A stretch of DNA of 36,817 nt. It comes from Ferroplasma sp037442045 (GTDB lineage: Archaea; Thermoplasmatota; Thermoplasmata; Thermoplasmatales; Thermoplasmataceae). Position numbers and translations under genes: made by a program. The notes beneath the pieces are model-generated. The model did not search any database, was not told the DNA's origin, and saw only the letters and a list, made by a program, of their open reading frames with translations. The DNA lies in assembly GCF_037442045.1 (NCBI RefSeq), contig NZ_JBBIRC010000009.1, forward strand, positions 1-36,817, read 5' to 3'. Below, piece by piece: positions 24,571-33,443 of this stretch (positions within the stretch are counted from its first letter, which is position 1; each line of letters opens with the position of its first letter).

Positions 24571-25800
24571 ATGGCAAAAATTCCTGTTAGAATTCCGCCT
24601 TCATTATGCTTAAAATGCCGTGGAGGGAAAATGCTCTGCGGCCTATCTTACTGCCCTGTCTCAATCGTTGATAAGGTAAAAAAGGTATACACATTCAAAG
24701 GAAATTCAATATCAGGATCTTCTCCTCCTTCTCTGTTTGTGGGGAGATACGGATATCCTAAAATTAACATATATCCTGCTACACCTCCCTTTACTGGAGA
24801 TACTTCTTACATAGAGGATGAATCACAATGGCTTTCACAGAATTTAAATGATTTTTTATCAAACAGGTTATCCCTTTTAAGGGGAGGCATTAAAATTGAA
24901 GCATCAAAAGCTTCAGATCCGGATTACAGATTGCAGGAAATACAGATCAGTTCTTTATCTTCCAATCCTGTTGATGTTGAAATGACTGTTGAAAAGTCAT
25001 TCAAAAACGATATAATGCTTGATGAAAACATCACACCAATGGGACCATCATCTCCTTTAAAGAGCATAAAGTTTGGGAATTACCATATAGACAATAGAAT
25101 TGAAAAAATATATTATGATAAGGATTTAAAGGCAGGAAATGGAATAATAAACCTCTATGAAAAGGGAATGGGAATAAATAATATTTCAAAGGCACTGAGC
25201 TCCGGCTCACTTGGCACAGGCAAAAAGAGGAAAATAGTTCCAACAAGATGGTCAATTACAGCAACAGACAAGGCAATATCAGATAAACTTGTTGATGAAA
25301 TTAAGGATTATCAGGAAATAGATGAATTTCAGGTTTATATAAGAGAAACCAGCGGCAATCTCTTCATTGCAGTGCTCTCACCCGGGCAGTGGATGTTTGA
25401 ATGGGGAGAATCATGGTTCCCTGGAAGCACATGGAATAGTTTTGGCGATGCAGTTGAAGTTGAGCTTGATTATGAAGGATATTATGGAAGAAAAACTTAT
25501 CCGGAAATCGGCGGATGCTATTATTCATCCCGGCTTGGAGTTGCTGAGAAATACAAAAAATTAAAGAGAACAGGATCCGCAATGCTATGGCGTGAAATAT
25601 ACCCGGGATTTAATATTCCTGTAGGAGTCTGGTTTGTAAGAGAAAATGTACGTGAACTTTTTAATGGAAAACCTGTAAAATTTGATAATTTAAATAATGC
25701 AATAAACTACGTCTCAAAGTTTACAAAAGTGGATATCAAAAGATGGAAAGCAAAATCAAACAATATGAAATATCTGGTTTCTAACCTTGATAATTATTAA
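24571..25800 (+). CDS. nreA: NreA-family DNA repair protein
   Basis: This 409-residue protein is of the archaeal Nre family (DUF650/DUF651). The N-terminus has a zinc-type cluster C13, C16, C23, C28 (LCLKCRGGKMLCGLSYCP), followed by the family block PPSLFVGRYGYPKINIYPATPP (from about residue 52). The C-terminal domain includes RWSITATDKAISDKL, QWMFEWGESWFPG, GGCYYSSRLGVAEYL-like and GVWFVRENVRE blocks. Nre proteins protect archaeal cells against DNA-damaging agents such as mitomycin C, and several bind PCNA through a C-terminal PIP box. No clear QxxLxxFF-like PIP motif ends this protein (it ends LVSNLDNY), so PCNA binding may be absent. The radical SAM gene starts 2 nt after its stop. A TATA-like stretch lies at 24550-24562. 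Confidence 0.88.
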   Translation: MAKIPVRIPPSLCLKCRGGKMLCGLSYCPVSIVDKVKKVYTFKGNSISGSSPPSLFVGRYGYPKINIYPATPPFTGDTSYIEDESQWLSQNLNDFLSNRLSLLRGGIKIEASKASDPDYRLQEIQISSLSSNPVDVEMTVEKSFKNDIMLDENITPMGPSSPLKSIKFGNYHIDNRIEKIYYDKDLKAGNGIINLYEKGMGINNISKALSSGSLGTGKKRKIVPTRWSITATDKAISDKLVDEIKDYQEIDEFQVYIRETSGNLFIAVLSPGQWMFEWGESWFPGSTWNSFGDAVEVELDYEGYYGRKTYPEIGGCYYSSRLGVAEKYKKLKRTGSAMLWREIYPGFNIPVGVWFVRENVRELFNGKPVKFDNLNNAINYVSKFTKVDIKRWKAKSNNMKYLVSNLDNY

Positions 25801-25802
25801 TT

Positions 25803-26630
25803 ATGGTAAATAAAATGAAAATTATGGAGATAAATGCTCAACATGCACTGGGAAAATCCGGAATGGCAGAACTGAATTATGCATTTAATCCTTATTTAGG
25901 ATGCTTTCATGGGTGCAGGTACTGCTATGCTATAGACATGTCACCGAATGAAACTGCAAATGATTGGGGAAATATAGTTTATGTCCGTAATAACATTATA
26001 CCTTTGCTCCAAAGGGAAGCCAGAACGTACAGAAAGGGCATAGTTGGAATATCAACAATTACAGATCCATATCAGGCAGCAGAAATGAAATACCGGATTA
26101 TTCCGCAAGCAATAGAGATACTGGCAAAAAATGGATTTTACATAACATTGCAGACGAAATCCCCTTTAATTTTAAAGGATATTGAAATCCTTAAAAAATA
26201 TAAAAAAAATCTTGATGCAGGAATTACTGTTACTGCACTGGATAAAAGAATTTCTAACTTGCTTGAACCACATGCCCCTGATCCGTATAAACGCCTGCAG
26301 GCACTTAAAAAATTAAAGGATAATGAAATAAATTCATGGCTTTACCTGGGGCCAATAGTGCATGGAGTTAATGATGATATTGAAGGCATTTCTAAAATAA
26401 TTGAATTCTGTGGCAAAAATGAAATAAGGATAATATACGATTCTTATCAGGATTTTAAAGGAACTATTCCCTATATGTCAAATACACATTATATAAAAAC
26501 CGACGATTTATGGTGGAATGGTATGGTAGCATCAATTAAAGTTCTGTGCAGGGAAAATAATGTTATATGCACACTGGAAAAAGATGAATGGGAATATGAG
26601 GCAAACGAAAGATATAAGACATTATTTTAA
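25803..26630 (+). CDS. SplB-like radical SAM protein
   Basis: This 275-residue protein has the radical SAM cluster motif CFHGCRYC (C34, C38, C41; CxxxCxxC) right after FNPYLG, then blocks typical of the SplB-related COG1533 group: GISTITDPYQAAE, YITLQTKSPLILKD, GITVTALD, LEPHAPDPYKRLQALKKL and YLGPIVHGVND. It is a 4Fe-4S, SAM-cleaving enzyme of unknown reaction. The named relative, spore photoproduct lyase, repairs UV-damaged thymines, but most members are uncharacterised. Its start is 2 nt after the nreA stop (ATG 25803; ATG 25815 is an alternative), so they are co-transcribed, suggesting a shared DNA-damage role. No C-terminal extra cluster motif was seen. Confidence 0.85.
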   Translation: MVNKMKIMEINAQHALGKSGMAELNYAFNPYLGCFHGCRYCYAIDMSPNETANDWGNIVYVRNNIIPLLQREARTYRKGIVGISTITDPYQAAEMKYRIIPQAIEILAKNGFYITLQTKSPLILKDIEILKKYKKNLDAGITVTALDKRISNLLEPHAPDPYKRLQALKKLKDNEINSWLYLGPIVHGVNDDIEGISKIIEFCGKNEIRIIYDSYQDFKGTIPYMSNTHYIKTDDLWWNGMVASIKVLCRENNVICTLEKDEWEYEANERYKTLF

Positions 26631-26645
26631 TTGGAATTTCACCAA

Positions 26646-26655
26646 CTTTAAATAG
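26646..26655 (+). promoter_or_regulatory. TATA-like box of the FMN dehydrogenase gene
   Basis: CTTTAAATAG is centred about 31 nt before ATG 26682. It makes the upstream in-frame TTG at 26661 (about 10 nt from the box) an unlikely start. Confidence 0.4.
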
Positions 26656-26681
26656 ATATTTTGACTGTAAAATTGATAATT

Positions 26682-27845
26682 ATGACACAGTTTGGAATAG
26701 ATTTTCAATTAAAAGTTTATACTAAAACAGATAGCGATTCAGATATGCCTATCTCTCTGGAATCATGGCGCTCTGAAGCAAGAAAACTTCTAAAAGATGG
26801 CCCATGGGGATATATTGAAGGTGCAGCAGGCAGTGAAGATACTATGAGAGAGAACATAAGGGCTTTTTCCAGATACAGAATAAGGCCACGGTATCTCCAT
26901 GATGTGGATGATCGAAATCAGTCAATTACATTATTTGGCAAAAAATATGATTCCCCATTTATAATTGCACCCATTGGAGTCCAGTCAATAATTCATAAGG
27001 ATGCAGAATATGCAAGTGCTGGAGCAGCTGCATCATTAAACATGCCGTATATATTAAGCACCGTTTCTTCTGTAAGCATTGAAGAAATAGCAAAAACATA
27101 TCCTGATAGTGATAAATGGTTCCAGCTTTATCCTGGTAGGGATGAAAATGTTATGAAAAGCATGGTAAAAAGGGCTGAAAGATCTGGATACAATGCCATA
27201 GTTGTGACCGTTGACACCACCATGCTTGGATGGAGGGAGCAGGATCTTAAAAATGCGTATCTCCCATTTCTGCAGGGAGAAGGAATTGCAAACTTTTTAA
27301 CCGATCCTGAGTTTTTAAAAAGGCTGGATGAAAGGCCAGAAGACAATATGAACGCTGCAATAGAGGAATTTCTTATGGTATACGTTAATCCATCATTTAC
27401 ATGGAACGGTTTCAAAAAAATAAGGCAGTGGACCAGACTGCCTGTTCTGGTTAAAGGAATATCATCAATAGAAGATGCAAATGCAGCTGTAAGTTATGGC
27501 GCAGATGGAGTAATTATTTCAAATCACGGGGGCAGGCAGGTAGATGGCGCCATATCATCACTGGAAGCACTTGATGAAATTACACAAAATGGAGGTATAA
27601 ATTGCACTGTATTATTTGACAGCGGGATAAGGCACGGTTCTGATGCAATGAAAGCACTTGCCCTTGGTGCCGATGGAATACTTATCGGCAGGCCGTATTG
27701 CTATGCTATGGCAGTTGCAGGCCAGAGGGGAATAGAACGGTATATGAATGAATTAAAAGCAGAATTGGACCTTCAAATGGCACTATCGGGATTTAATTCA
27801 ATAACCGAATTGAGCAGAAGAATGATCTATAAAAAACCTTACTAA
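26682..27845 (+). CDS. FMN-dependent alpha-hydroxy acid dehydrogenase/oxidase (lactate type)
   Basis: This 387-residue TIM-barrel flavoenzyme is of the glycolate oxidase / L-lactate dehydrogenase family. Visible blocks are GYIEGAAGSEDTMREN, IAPIGVQ (FMN binding), YILSTVSS, WFQLYP, VVTVDTT, LPVLVKGI (barrel Lys), SNHGGRQ with catalytic His at H282, then DSGIRHGSDAMKALALGADGILIGRP (FMN phosphate). These enzymes oxidise lactate, glycolate or similar 2-hydroxy acids, passing electrons to oxygen or a carrier. No membrane segment or cytochrome domain is present. The start at ATG 26682 is chosen from the TATA-like position. Family firm, substrate open; lactate is a common one. Confidence 0.87.
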   Translation: MTQFGIDFQLKVYTKTDSDSDMPISLESWRSEARKLLKDGPWGYIEGAAGSEDTMRENIRAFSRYRIRPRYLHDVDDRNQSITLFGKKYDSPFIIAPIGVQSIIHKDAEYASAGAAASLNMPYILSTVSSVSIEEIAKTYPDSDKWFQLYPGRDENVMKSMVKRAERSGYNAIVVTVDTTMLGWREQDLKNAYLPFLQGEGIANFLTDPEFLKRLDERPEDNMNAAIEEFLMVYVNPSFTWNGFKKIRQWTRLPVLVKGISSIEDANAAVSYGADGVIISNHGGRQVDGAISSLEALDEITQNGGINCTVLFDSGIRHGSDAMKALALGADGILIGRPYCYAMAVAGQRGIERYMNELKAELDLQMALSGFNSITELSRRMIYKKPY

Positions 27846-27881
27846 AAATAATTTATTAGATTAGATTTGTAATATTATATT

Positions 27882-29117
27882 TTATCTTGTTAACCATTTT
27901 GATTGTTTCCAGAATGTAAGGAGCCCATAAATATTAACAAAGAACAGTATGCCAAGGCCAATTGCCCCATAAACAAGTGTCCTGATCCTGTTTTTAGGAA
28001 TCCTGAGCATTATAGCACCGATAAATATACTGTCACCTATTGTACCAAGAGCATACATTATACTATTTATTAAAGCTCCAAAATAATGGCGAGGGCTAAT
28101 TTTGAAAAAATGGTAAATAAAAAAATCATTTAATCTGGTTACAGTTAAATAATCAAGGTGTCCAAGAAATTTCATAAAAAACATCCCGCGAAATATCAAC
28201 AAGGTAAATCCAATTATAGGTATCAGATACATATACAACATTTCAAAAGTATAAAATTTGCCGCCATTTTTAGTAGTGCCATCGCTAATATTTTTGAAGA
28301 AAAAGTACCACCCCCTTCTTGACCATCTGATCTGCTGATTAAGGAATTTCTTGACTCCTTTTTGTGGTTCTGTTTCAACCGTTATGTCATAATCCTTTAC
28401 CATTTTGTATTTGTTTTTAATCAGGTAACTTGTAAGTTGCATATCATCGCCAAGAACAACTTTTTTACCCAGTATTTTTTTATTGAGGAACTCATCGGAA
28501 AGCATGAATGGTTTGATTACATCAGTTTTATAGATTGCGCACCTTCCATCCAGAACATATACATTGCCATGCCTTGACATAGATTTAGATATCATTTCTG
28601 TAAGCCTTTCTATAAATTCTGAGGCATATGATACCGAAGTGCCATCGCTTTTTATTTCTATATTTACTCCAACCCCTGCAATTCCAGAAGAAAAATATGT
28701 AAGCATGCTTTTTAAAGTGTTTCCAGGAATAATTGTATCACTGTCAACAAACATAACATATTTTGTATTTACTTCCTTTATTCCCTGTACAAGGGCATTT
28801 TTTTTACCACCGTTTTTTGGTAAATAAATAAATTTACCACCATTCTGTTCTGTTATGCTTTTATACGGCTCTAAGCTGGAATCGCCTACAACTATGAAGC
28901 TGGTAGCCTGAAACTTCAATGATATTATTGCCTTTTTAAATATTTCAACATCTTCATTGTAAACCGGCATTATAATAGTAGCCTGTGAAGGTTCGATATC
29001 CGAAACTGTTTCTCCTTTTTTATAGTAAGTTGAATAATATGCATTTAATATATAATAAACAAATGAAATAATTGTAACGGAAAATAAAGCAAGATATATA
29101 ATCAGAAATTCTTTCAC
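27882..29117 (-). CDS. Membrane-bound family 2 glycosyltransferase (processive synthase type)
   Basis: This 411-residue protein has an N-terminal TM helix (about 5-27), a GT-A glycosyltransferase domain (45-270) with IIMPVYNED, the metal-binding DSD (125-127), catalytic-type GDDMQL and the QxxRW-type motif QQIRWSRRGW, then three or four C-terminal TM helices. This is the architecture of cellulose/hyaluronan/chitin synthase-like enzymes, which polymerise sugars from UDP-sugars and export the chain. It may instead transfer single sugars to a lipid carrier. It starts with GTG (29117); a TATA-like AT stretch about 24 nt upstream suggests a leaderless GTG start. Nearby sequon-rich surface proteins may be part of the same cell-envelope biology. 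Confidence 0.85.
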   Translation of the reverse strand: MKEFLIIYLALFSVTIISFVYYILNAYYSTYYKKGETVSDIEPSQATIIMPVYNEDVEIFKKAIISLKFQATSFIVVGDSSLEPYKSITEQNGGKFIYLPKNGGKKNALVQGIKEVNTKYVMFVDSDTIIPGNTLKSMLTYFSSGIAGVGVNIEIKSDGTSVSYASEFIERLTEMISKSMSRHGNVYVLDGRCAIYKTDVIKPFMLSDEFLNKKILGKKVVLGDDMQLTSYLIKNKYKMVKDYDITVETEPQKGVKKFLNQQIRWSRRGWYFFFKNISDGTTKNGGKFYTFEMLYMYLIPIIGFTLLIFRGMFFMKFLGHLDYLTVTRLNDFFIYHFFKISPRHYFGALINSIMYALGTIGDSIFIGAIMLRIPKNRIRTLVYGAIGLGILFFVNIYGLLTFWKQSKWLTR

Positions 29118-29371
29118 GCCAATAAATGCTATACGCCTTAATAAGTATTATTATACTGAATGTTTAATTAATAAAGTAATTTGTGAATGCATTACAGGAT
29201 ATGATGTAGTTAAAAGCCGTCTGACAAAAAAATGTTTTTTGCATTATTATATTTGCTATATATGGGAAATAACCTTAATTACGATTAAAATAAGCGCCAC
29301 AGCTATAATATATTACTAAAATTGTCAGACATCCAAGAAAAATATTATATATATCGGTCTTATACCATATA

Positions 29372-29737
29372 ATGGAAAATAAAGAAAATAATGTAATGTT
29401 TCTGGTAGCATACCTAATTCCGATTATTACTGGCGTGGTTGTATATTTCATGTATGCTAACACTGATAAAAAGCTTAAATTTCAGAGTGTCCAGGCAATT
29501 CTTCTTGGAATTGCTTTCTTGATTTTGGGCATCATTTTTAATATTATCAGCAATGTTGTTATAACTACATCTGCTGCTACTTTAAATCTCTATCTTGCCA
29601 TATCTGGAGTGTTTTATTTATTGCTGACTCTTTTATGGATATACGGAATGTATACAGGATATAAAGCATCAAAAGGGCAGGATGCAGACATACCTGTATT
29701 AGCTGACTATGCCCGATCATTGTCTGGAGAAAAATAG
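29372..29737 (+). CDS. Small four-TM membrane protein (DUF4870/Tic20-like)
   Basis: This 121-residue protein has about four hydrophobic segments (8-28, 38-62, 70-95 and the stretch up to WIYGMYTGYKA). Sequence features typical of the DUF4870/Tic20-like group are a short helical turn before TM2 with KLKFQSVQAILLGI, and after the last TM the GYKASKGQ...IPVLADYARSL tail. The role is unknown in prokaryotes. A TATA-like AATATTATATATAT (29341-29354) is centred 25 nt before ATG 29372. The gene is single and divergent from the glycosyltransferase. Confidence 0.65.
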   Translation: MENKENNVMFLVAYLIPIITGVVVYFMYANTDKKLKFQSVQAILLGIAFLILGIIFNIISNVVITTSAATLNLYLAISGVFYLLLTLLWIYGMYTGYKASKGQDADIPVLADYARSLSGEK

Positions 29738-29760
29738 AGCTTTTATAACAATAATATCAA

Positions 29761-29767
29761 TTTTTTT
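29761..29767 (+). terminator. Candidate T-tract terminator
   Basis: Seven consecutive T residues lie 24 nt after the stop of the four-TM gene; archaeal termination commonly uses T-rich tracts without a hairpin. Confidence 0.3.
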
Positions 29768-30003
29768 AGAGAAATAATAATTATATTTTATATATTATTT
29801 TACATATTTGCCATCAGAATGCATAGCTGTTATGATACAATTAATTTGGAATGGTAACACTCTTACTTTTTCTACCGGTTAATAACCAGCATTGCATCCT
29901 ATTAATTCCTATTGATTTTACTGTTCATATCTGGAAATCTTCAAAATTATTACAATTATAATTATTTATATTACTTTCTTTAATAAAATTATTTTTCATT
30001 GTT

Positions 30004-32253
30004 TTAACGGCGAGACCTGATGAATTTCTTGAGTCCCTTAATTTCAATGAAGATGTCCATAAGAAGAATAAGAACGAGTATTAAATCTACCAGCGTTATT
30101 TCAAAACCCTCTATAGTTGTAATAGTTTTTCCAAGAACAGTGTAGTGCGAAGCCTCGCTGTTAATCATTGAATTCATCGCATGCAGATAGCCTGGCTTAT
30201 TTTGAACTATATATGAAGCGTTTGTCTGGAATGAAAATGCTTTTCCCTGGAAATTGTATGATATATTTGTATAAGGAATCACATATATACCGGAACCATT
30301 CAGGGTTAGTGTATATGTAAAATTAGCATAATGTCCTGGAGCAAGAGTTATATTGGATTCATCATAATTACCGGACACGAAAGTGGCAGCTTTATATTTT
30401 ACATAATGGTTTACAAAAGCCGATTGTGACGCATTAAAATCTGTAATGTATCCTGTATCATTGTTCTTAATATGAACTGTAATTTTAACTGTATTATGTG
30501 AGAGCCTATCTATAGAAGTGCTGTATTGAAGGCATGCTGGAAATACTGCATTAAAGGACACATTAATGGAAGATGGAGCAAATTCAGTTGTTTTGGTTAT
30601 AATAATTGAACCTGTTGTGTTTAATGGTGTCTTTTCTGTAAGTGTTTTATTATTTGTATACACTGTAAAATTATATTTTGAAATTGAACCGAAATTGCCG
30701 GTATGGTTATTGTATCCAATTCCTATTAAAGACATTCCCGATGATGTACCAAAATCTATTTTTTTATTATAATCCATCAATTGTGATAAATTATAATTAT
30801 GGTGGTCTCCTGAGGAATGAAAATACTGGGTATATTCAAATAGACCAGCTGTAAACTGAAGATTAGAAAAATGTAATCCAATGCCCAATTTATTGGCTAT
30901 TGAACCATTTAGATATCCGCTTGCCATTGCGTATGAATTGTAATGTGTTGAACTCTCATCCTTTGAAAATATTGCAGATATAGTTCCATTATTGCTATTG
31001 AAGGCATACATAAAATCTGATTTAAGTTGGGATTGTGATGCAGTAGAGGAGTAAAGGTAAACACTTACATTATATCCAGAAAATCTAATATCTTTTAAAG
31101 TTATAATTGAAGTAAAATTTGTGTTCATGGTCTTACCGATAGAAGCTGCTGTATTTGATGCCTGAGTTGAATGGCCCGTTCCATTATATGCTAACAAAAG
31201 TATGTTTTGTGGCATAAAGCCACCAAGGTTACCATAATTAAGGCCATATTCTTTTTCAAGGACAGTGGTTATATTTGCTGAAGCTACAAAAGTACCAAGC
31301 ATAAGCCCATGTCCAGACCATATAGAATTATTTTCTGATTCCATGGCAAATAAGTTATATAAATTTCCCTGTGGAGTTATGAGGCTTAATGCGCCCTGAT
31401 TTGGTGAAGCAGTTATTCCGTTGTTCGCATCAGGTTGAATAGTGCCATTAGATATTGAAAATGGGAAAACGATATCGGATGCAATAGGGGGCATTGCCTG
31501 ACCTCCAGAAGATTGTGATTCTTGTGCAGTTGACGGTGCCGCAATACCGGAAGAAAATGCCATTGCGATGAATATTACTGCGATAAATAATGATAATGCT
31601 GCTGCCACTGCCTTTTTATGGCTTTTCTTTTTTCCATAAAGAATTCTATGCATAATATATCCAGAAATTATAGCAGTTGCCACAAATATAATATAATTTT
31701 CAAATGCGTGCATCCCTATTGCTATTAAACCACTCTCTGCATTAGCAGCAGGTGAAGAACCTGAAATTAAGCTAGAAGACAAATACGGAATTAATGTCCT
31801 GAGCACAGGTTCCATTGCTATTGTAGCGAAATTTGTTCCATATGGGACAAAAGCAGTTGCTGCAATAACTGTAGATGCTATATTTGAAGCATTGCCACCA
31901 AACGCAGAAATATTGGAAAGGTTAAATATTGAAATTCCAACAATTGCAAGTGCTGAAATAATAAGCGTAAGTGTCGTCAGTGTCCATGTTAGGCTTGCAG
32001 CTCCCCAGGCACGAAGGCCTTTTCTTGCCGAAATACCAACGATTAATCCAATTATAATCCATGTTTCCAGTATAACAGTATTCTTTAGAGGAGATCCTAC
32101 TTCAAGGTAAATGAGCCCCAGAATAAATGGAAACCTATAACCAAAATAAGGCCCGAGCCAGGCAATTAGTGGAGCATAGGCAATAGATAAAACTACATAT
32201 GCCGCAAAGGTAATTGATATATAACCTACTATGATAGCAGTTAATTTTCCCAT
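30004..32253 (-). CDS. Large sequon-rich membrane/surface protein, unknown function
   Basis: This ~749-residue protein has an N-terminal membrane part (about 1-240) with six or so TM helices. It is followed by a long extracytoplasmic domain (about 250-715) rich in Ser/Thr/Asn with some thirty N-x-S/T sequons, and ends in one TM helix (ITLVDLILVLILLMDIF) and a basic tail (RSRR) that should sit in the cytoplasm. The outer domain contains FAPSSINVSFNA and LAPGHYANFTYTLTL-type beta-rich stretches resembling archaeal surface domains. No enzyme motif was found. An in-frame TTG lies at 32274, but the TATA box at 32271-32289 overlaps it, so ATG 32253 is the start. It stands alone. Confidence 0.65.
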   Translation of the reverse strand: MGKLTAIIVGYISITFAAYVVLSIAYAPLIAWLGPYFGYRFPFILGLIYLEVGSPLKNTVILETWIIIGLIVGISARKGLRAWGAASLTWTLTTLTLIISALAIVGISIFNLSNISAFGGNASNIASTVIAATAFVPYGTNFATIAMEPVLRTLIPYLSSSLISGSSPAANAESGLIAIGMHAFENYIIFVATAIISGYIMHRILYGKKKSHKKAVAAALSLFIAVIFIAMAFSSGIAAPSTAQESQSSGGQAMPPIASDIVFPFSISNGTIQPDANNGITASPNQGALSLITPQGNLYNLFAMESENNSIWSGHGLMLGTFVASANITTVLEKEYGLNYGNLGGFMPQNILLLAYNGTGHSTQASNTAASIGKTMNTNFTSIITLKDIRFSGYNVSVYLYSSTASQSQLKSDFMYAFNSNNGTISAIFSKDESSTHYNSYAMASGYLNGSIANKLGIGLHFSNLQFTAGLFEYTQYFHSSGDHHNYNLSQLMDYNKKIDFGTSSGMSLIGIGYNNHTGNFGSISKYNFTVYTNNKTLTEKTPLNTTGSIIITKTTEFAPSSINVSFNAVFPACLQYSTSIDRLSHNTVKITVHIKNNDTGYITDFNASQSAFVNHYVKYKAATFVSGNYDESNITLAPGHYANFTYTLTLNGSGIYVIPYTNISYNFQGKAFSFQTNASYIVQNKPGYLHAMNSMINSEASHYTVLGKTITTIEGFEITLVDLILVLILLMDIFIEIKGLKKFIRSRR

Positions 32254-32270
32254 AAAAAGATATAGATTAA

Positions 32271-32289
32271 GCAATATATAAATATTTGC
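32271..32289 (-). promoter_or_regulatory. TATA box of the large surface protein gene
   Basis: On the minus strand the AT stretch GCAAATATTTATATATTGC is centred about 27 nt before ATG 32253, deciding the start in favour of ATG over the overlapping TTG. The stretch is nearly self-complementary. Confidence 0.5.
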
Positions 32290-32300
32290 TTAGGTTAATA

Positions 32301-33443
32301 TTAATCTAGATTTTTAAAATATTTTCCAATCCTTGTTATGCCTTCTTTTATAACATCTGTAGAAGTAGCATAAGAAATTCTGAAATGATTCTCTGCACCA
32401 AATGGTGTTCCCGGCGTTACAATAACATTTTGTTTTTCAAGAAGCTCCATGGAAACTGCCTCGTCTCCTTTTTTAGCAGAATATCCCGGAAATACATAAA
32501 AAGCACCTTCAGGTTCGTAGAATGATAAGCCATCAATTTCTTTAAGCATAGATACTGCAAGTTCTCTTCTTTTTGAGAATTCGCTTTTCATTCTTTCAAT
32601 GCTCTGTTCATCATCAAGTGCCTTTATTGCCCCGTACTGTGATATGGAAGGCGCACATGTAAGAGTTTGCTGTTGAACCTTATTCGAAGCCTTTATAATA
32701 TCTTCAGGCCCAACCATATATCCTATTCTCCAGCCTGTCATCGCATAGCTTTTTGAGAAACCGCTAAGTGTAACAGTTCTTTCTTTCATTTCCTCTATAG
32801 AACCTGGAGAAAACATTTTGCCTTTGTATATTAAATCCTCATAAATTTCATCCGATAACAAGTATAAATTATTTTCAATAATAAAATCCGATAATTGCCT
32901 TAATGATTTTTCTGAATAAACTTTGCCTGTTGGGTTAACCGGATTGTTTAACATAAAGACTTTTGTTTTTGGTGATACATACTTTTGCATCTTATCAAAA
33001 TCAAATTCATATTTGTCATCGGTGGGCACAGTAATTAGTTTCCCTCCATTGAGCTTTATTATATCTGGATATGATACGTAATATGGTGCAGGGAGAAGGA
33101 CTTCATCACCTGGATCTATTATTGAATATAATGACAGGCTCAGTGAAAATTTTGTTGGTGTAACCAGCACATTAGAAGCCGTAACATCAATATTATTTTT
33201 TTTCTTCATTTTTTCAGCGATTTTTTTCCTTAATTCCATTACACCTGCGGAAGGGGTATAATGTGTTTTTCCATTTATTGCTTCATTGAACGCATAATCT
33301 ATTATCTCTTTTGGAGTTGTAAAATCAGGTTCTCCTATTCCAAAACTGTAAATTGTCTTGCCGGCTGCTTTTAACTCAGCAGCCTTATTGGACATACTGA
33401 CAGTGGCTGATTCATTTATATCGTTAACCCTTGATGATACCAT
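32301..33443 (-). CDS. Class I aminotransferase, aspartate aminotransferase type
   Basis: This 380-residue PLP enzyme of fold type I has FGIGEPDF (34-41), HYTPSAG, LLPAPYYVSYPDI, NNPVNPTG (PLP-stacking and binding Asn), YLLSDEIYEDL (PLP ring Asp), and SGFSKSYAMTGWRIGY with the PLP lysine K231 and a phosphate-binding Arg. The C-terminal Arg for the substrate carboxylate is in FRISYAT. It likely converts aspartate and 2-oxoglutarate to oxaloacetate and glutamate, though archaeal members of this group are often broad and may use aromatic amino acids or alanine. A TATA-like AAATATTTATGG about 25 nt upstream of ATG 33443 suggests a leaderless mRNA. Confidence 0.88.
   Translation of the reverse strand: MVSSRVNDINESATVSMSNKAAELKAAGKTIYSFGIGEPDFTTPKEIIDYAFNEAINGKTHYTPSAGVMELRKKIAEKMKKKNNIDVTASNVLVTPTKFSLSLSLYSIIDPGDEVLLPAPYYVSYPDIIKLNGGKLITVPTDDKYEFDFDKMQKYVSPKTKVFMLNNPVNPTGKVYSEKSLRQLSDFIIENNLYLLSDEIYEDLIYKGKMFSPGSIEEMKERTVTLSGFSKSYAMTGWRIGYMVGPEDIIKASNKVQQQTLTCAPSISQYGAIKALDDEQSIERMKSEFSKRRELAVSMLKEIDGLSFYEPEGAFYVFPGYSAKKGDEAVSMELLEKQNVIVTPGTPFGAENHFRISYATSTDVIKEGITRIGKYFKNLD

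Noticed and set aside
29275..29463. 62-codon minus-strand ORF between the glycosyltransferase and the four-TM gene
   Set aside because: It overlaps the promoter and first codons of the four-TM gene antisense, and has no promoter or family.
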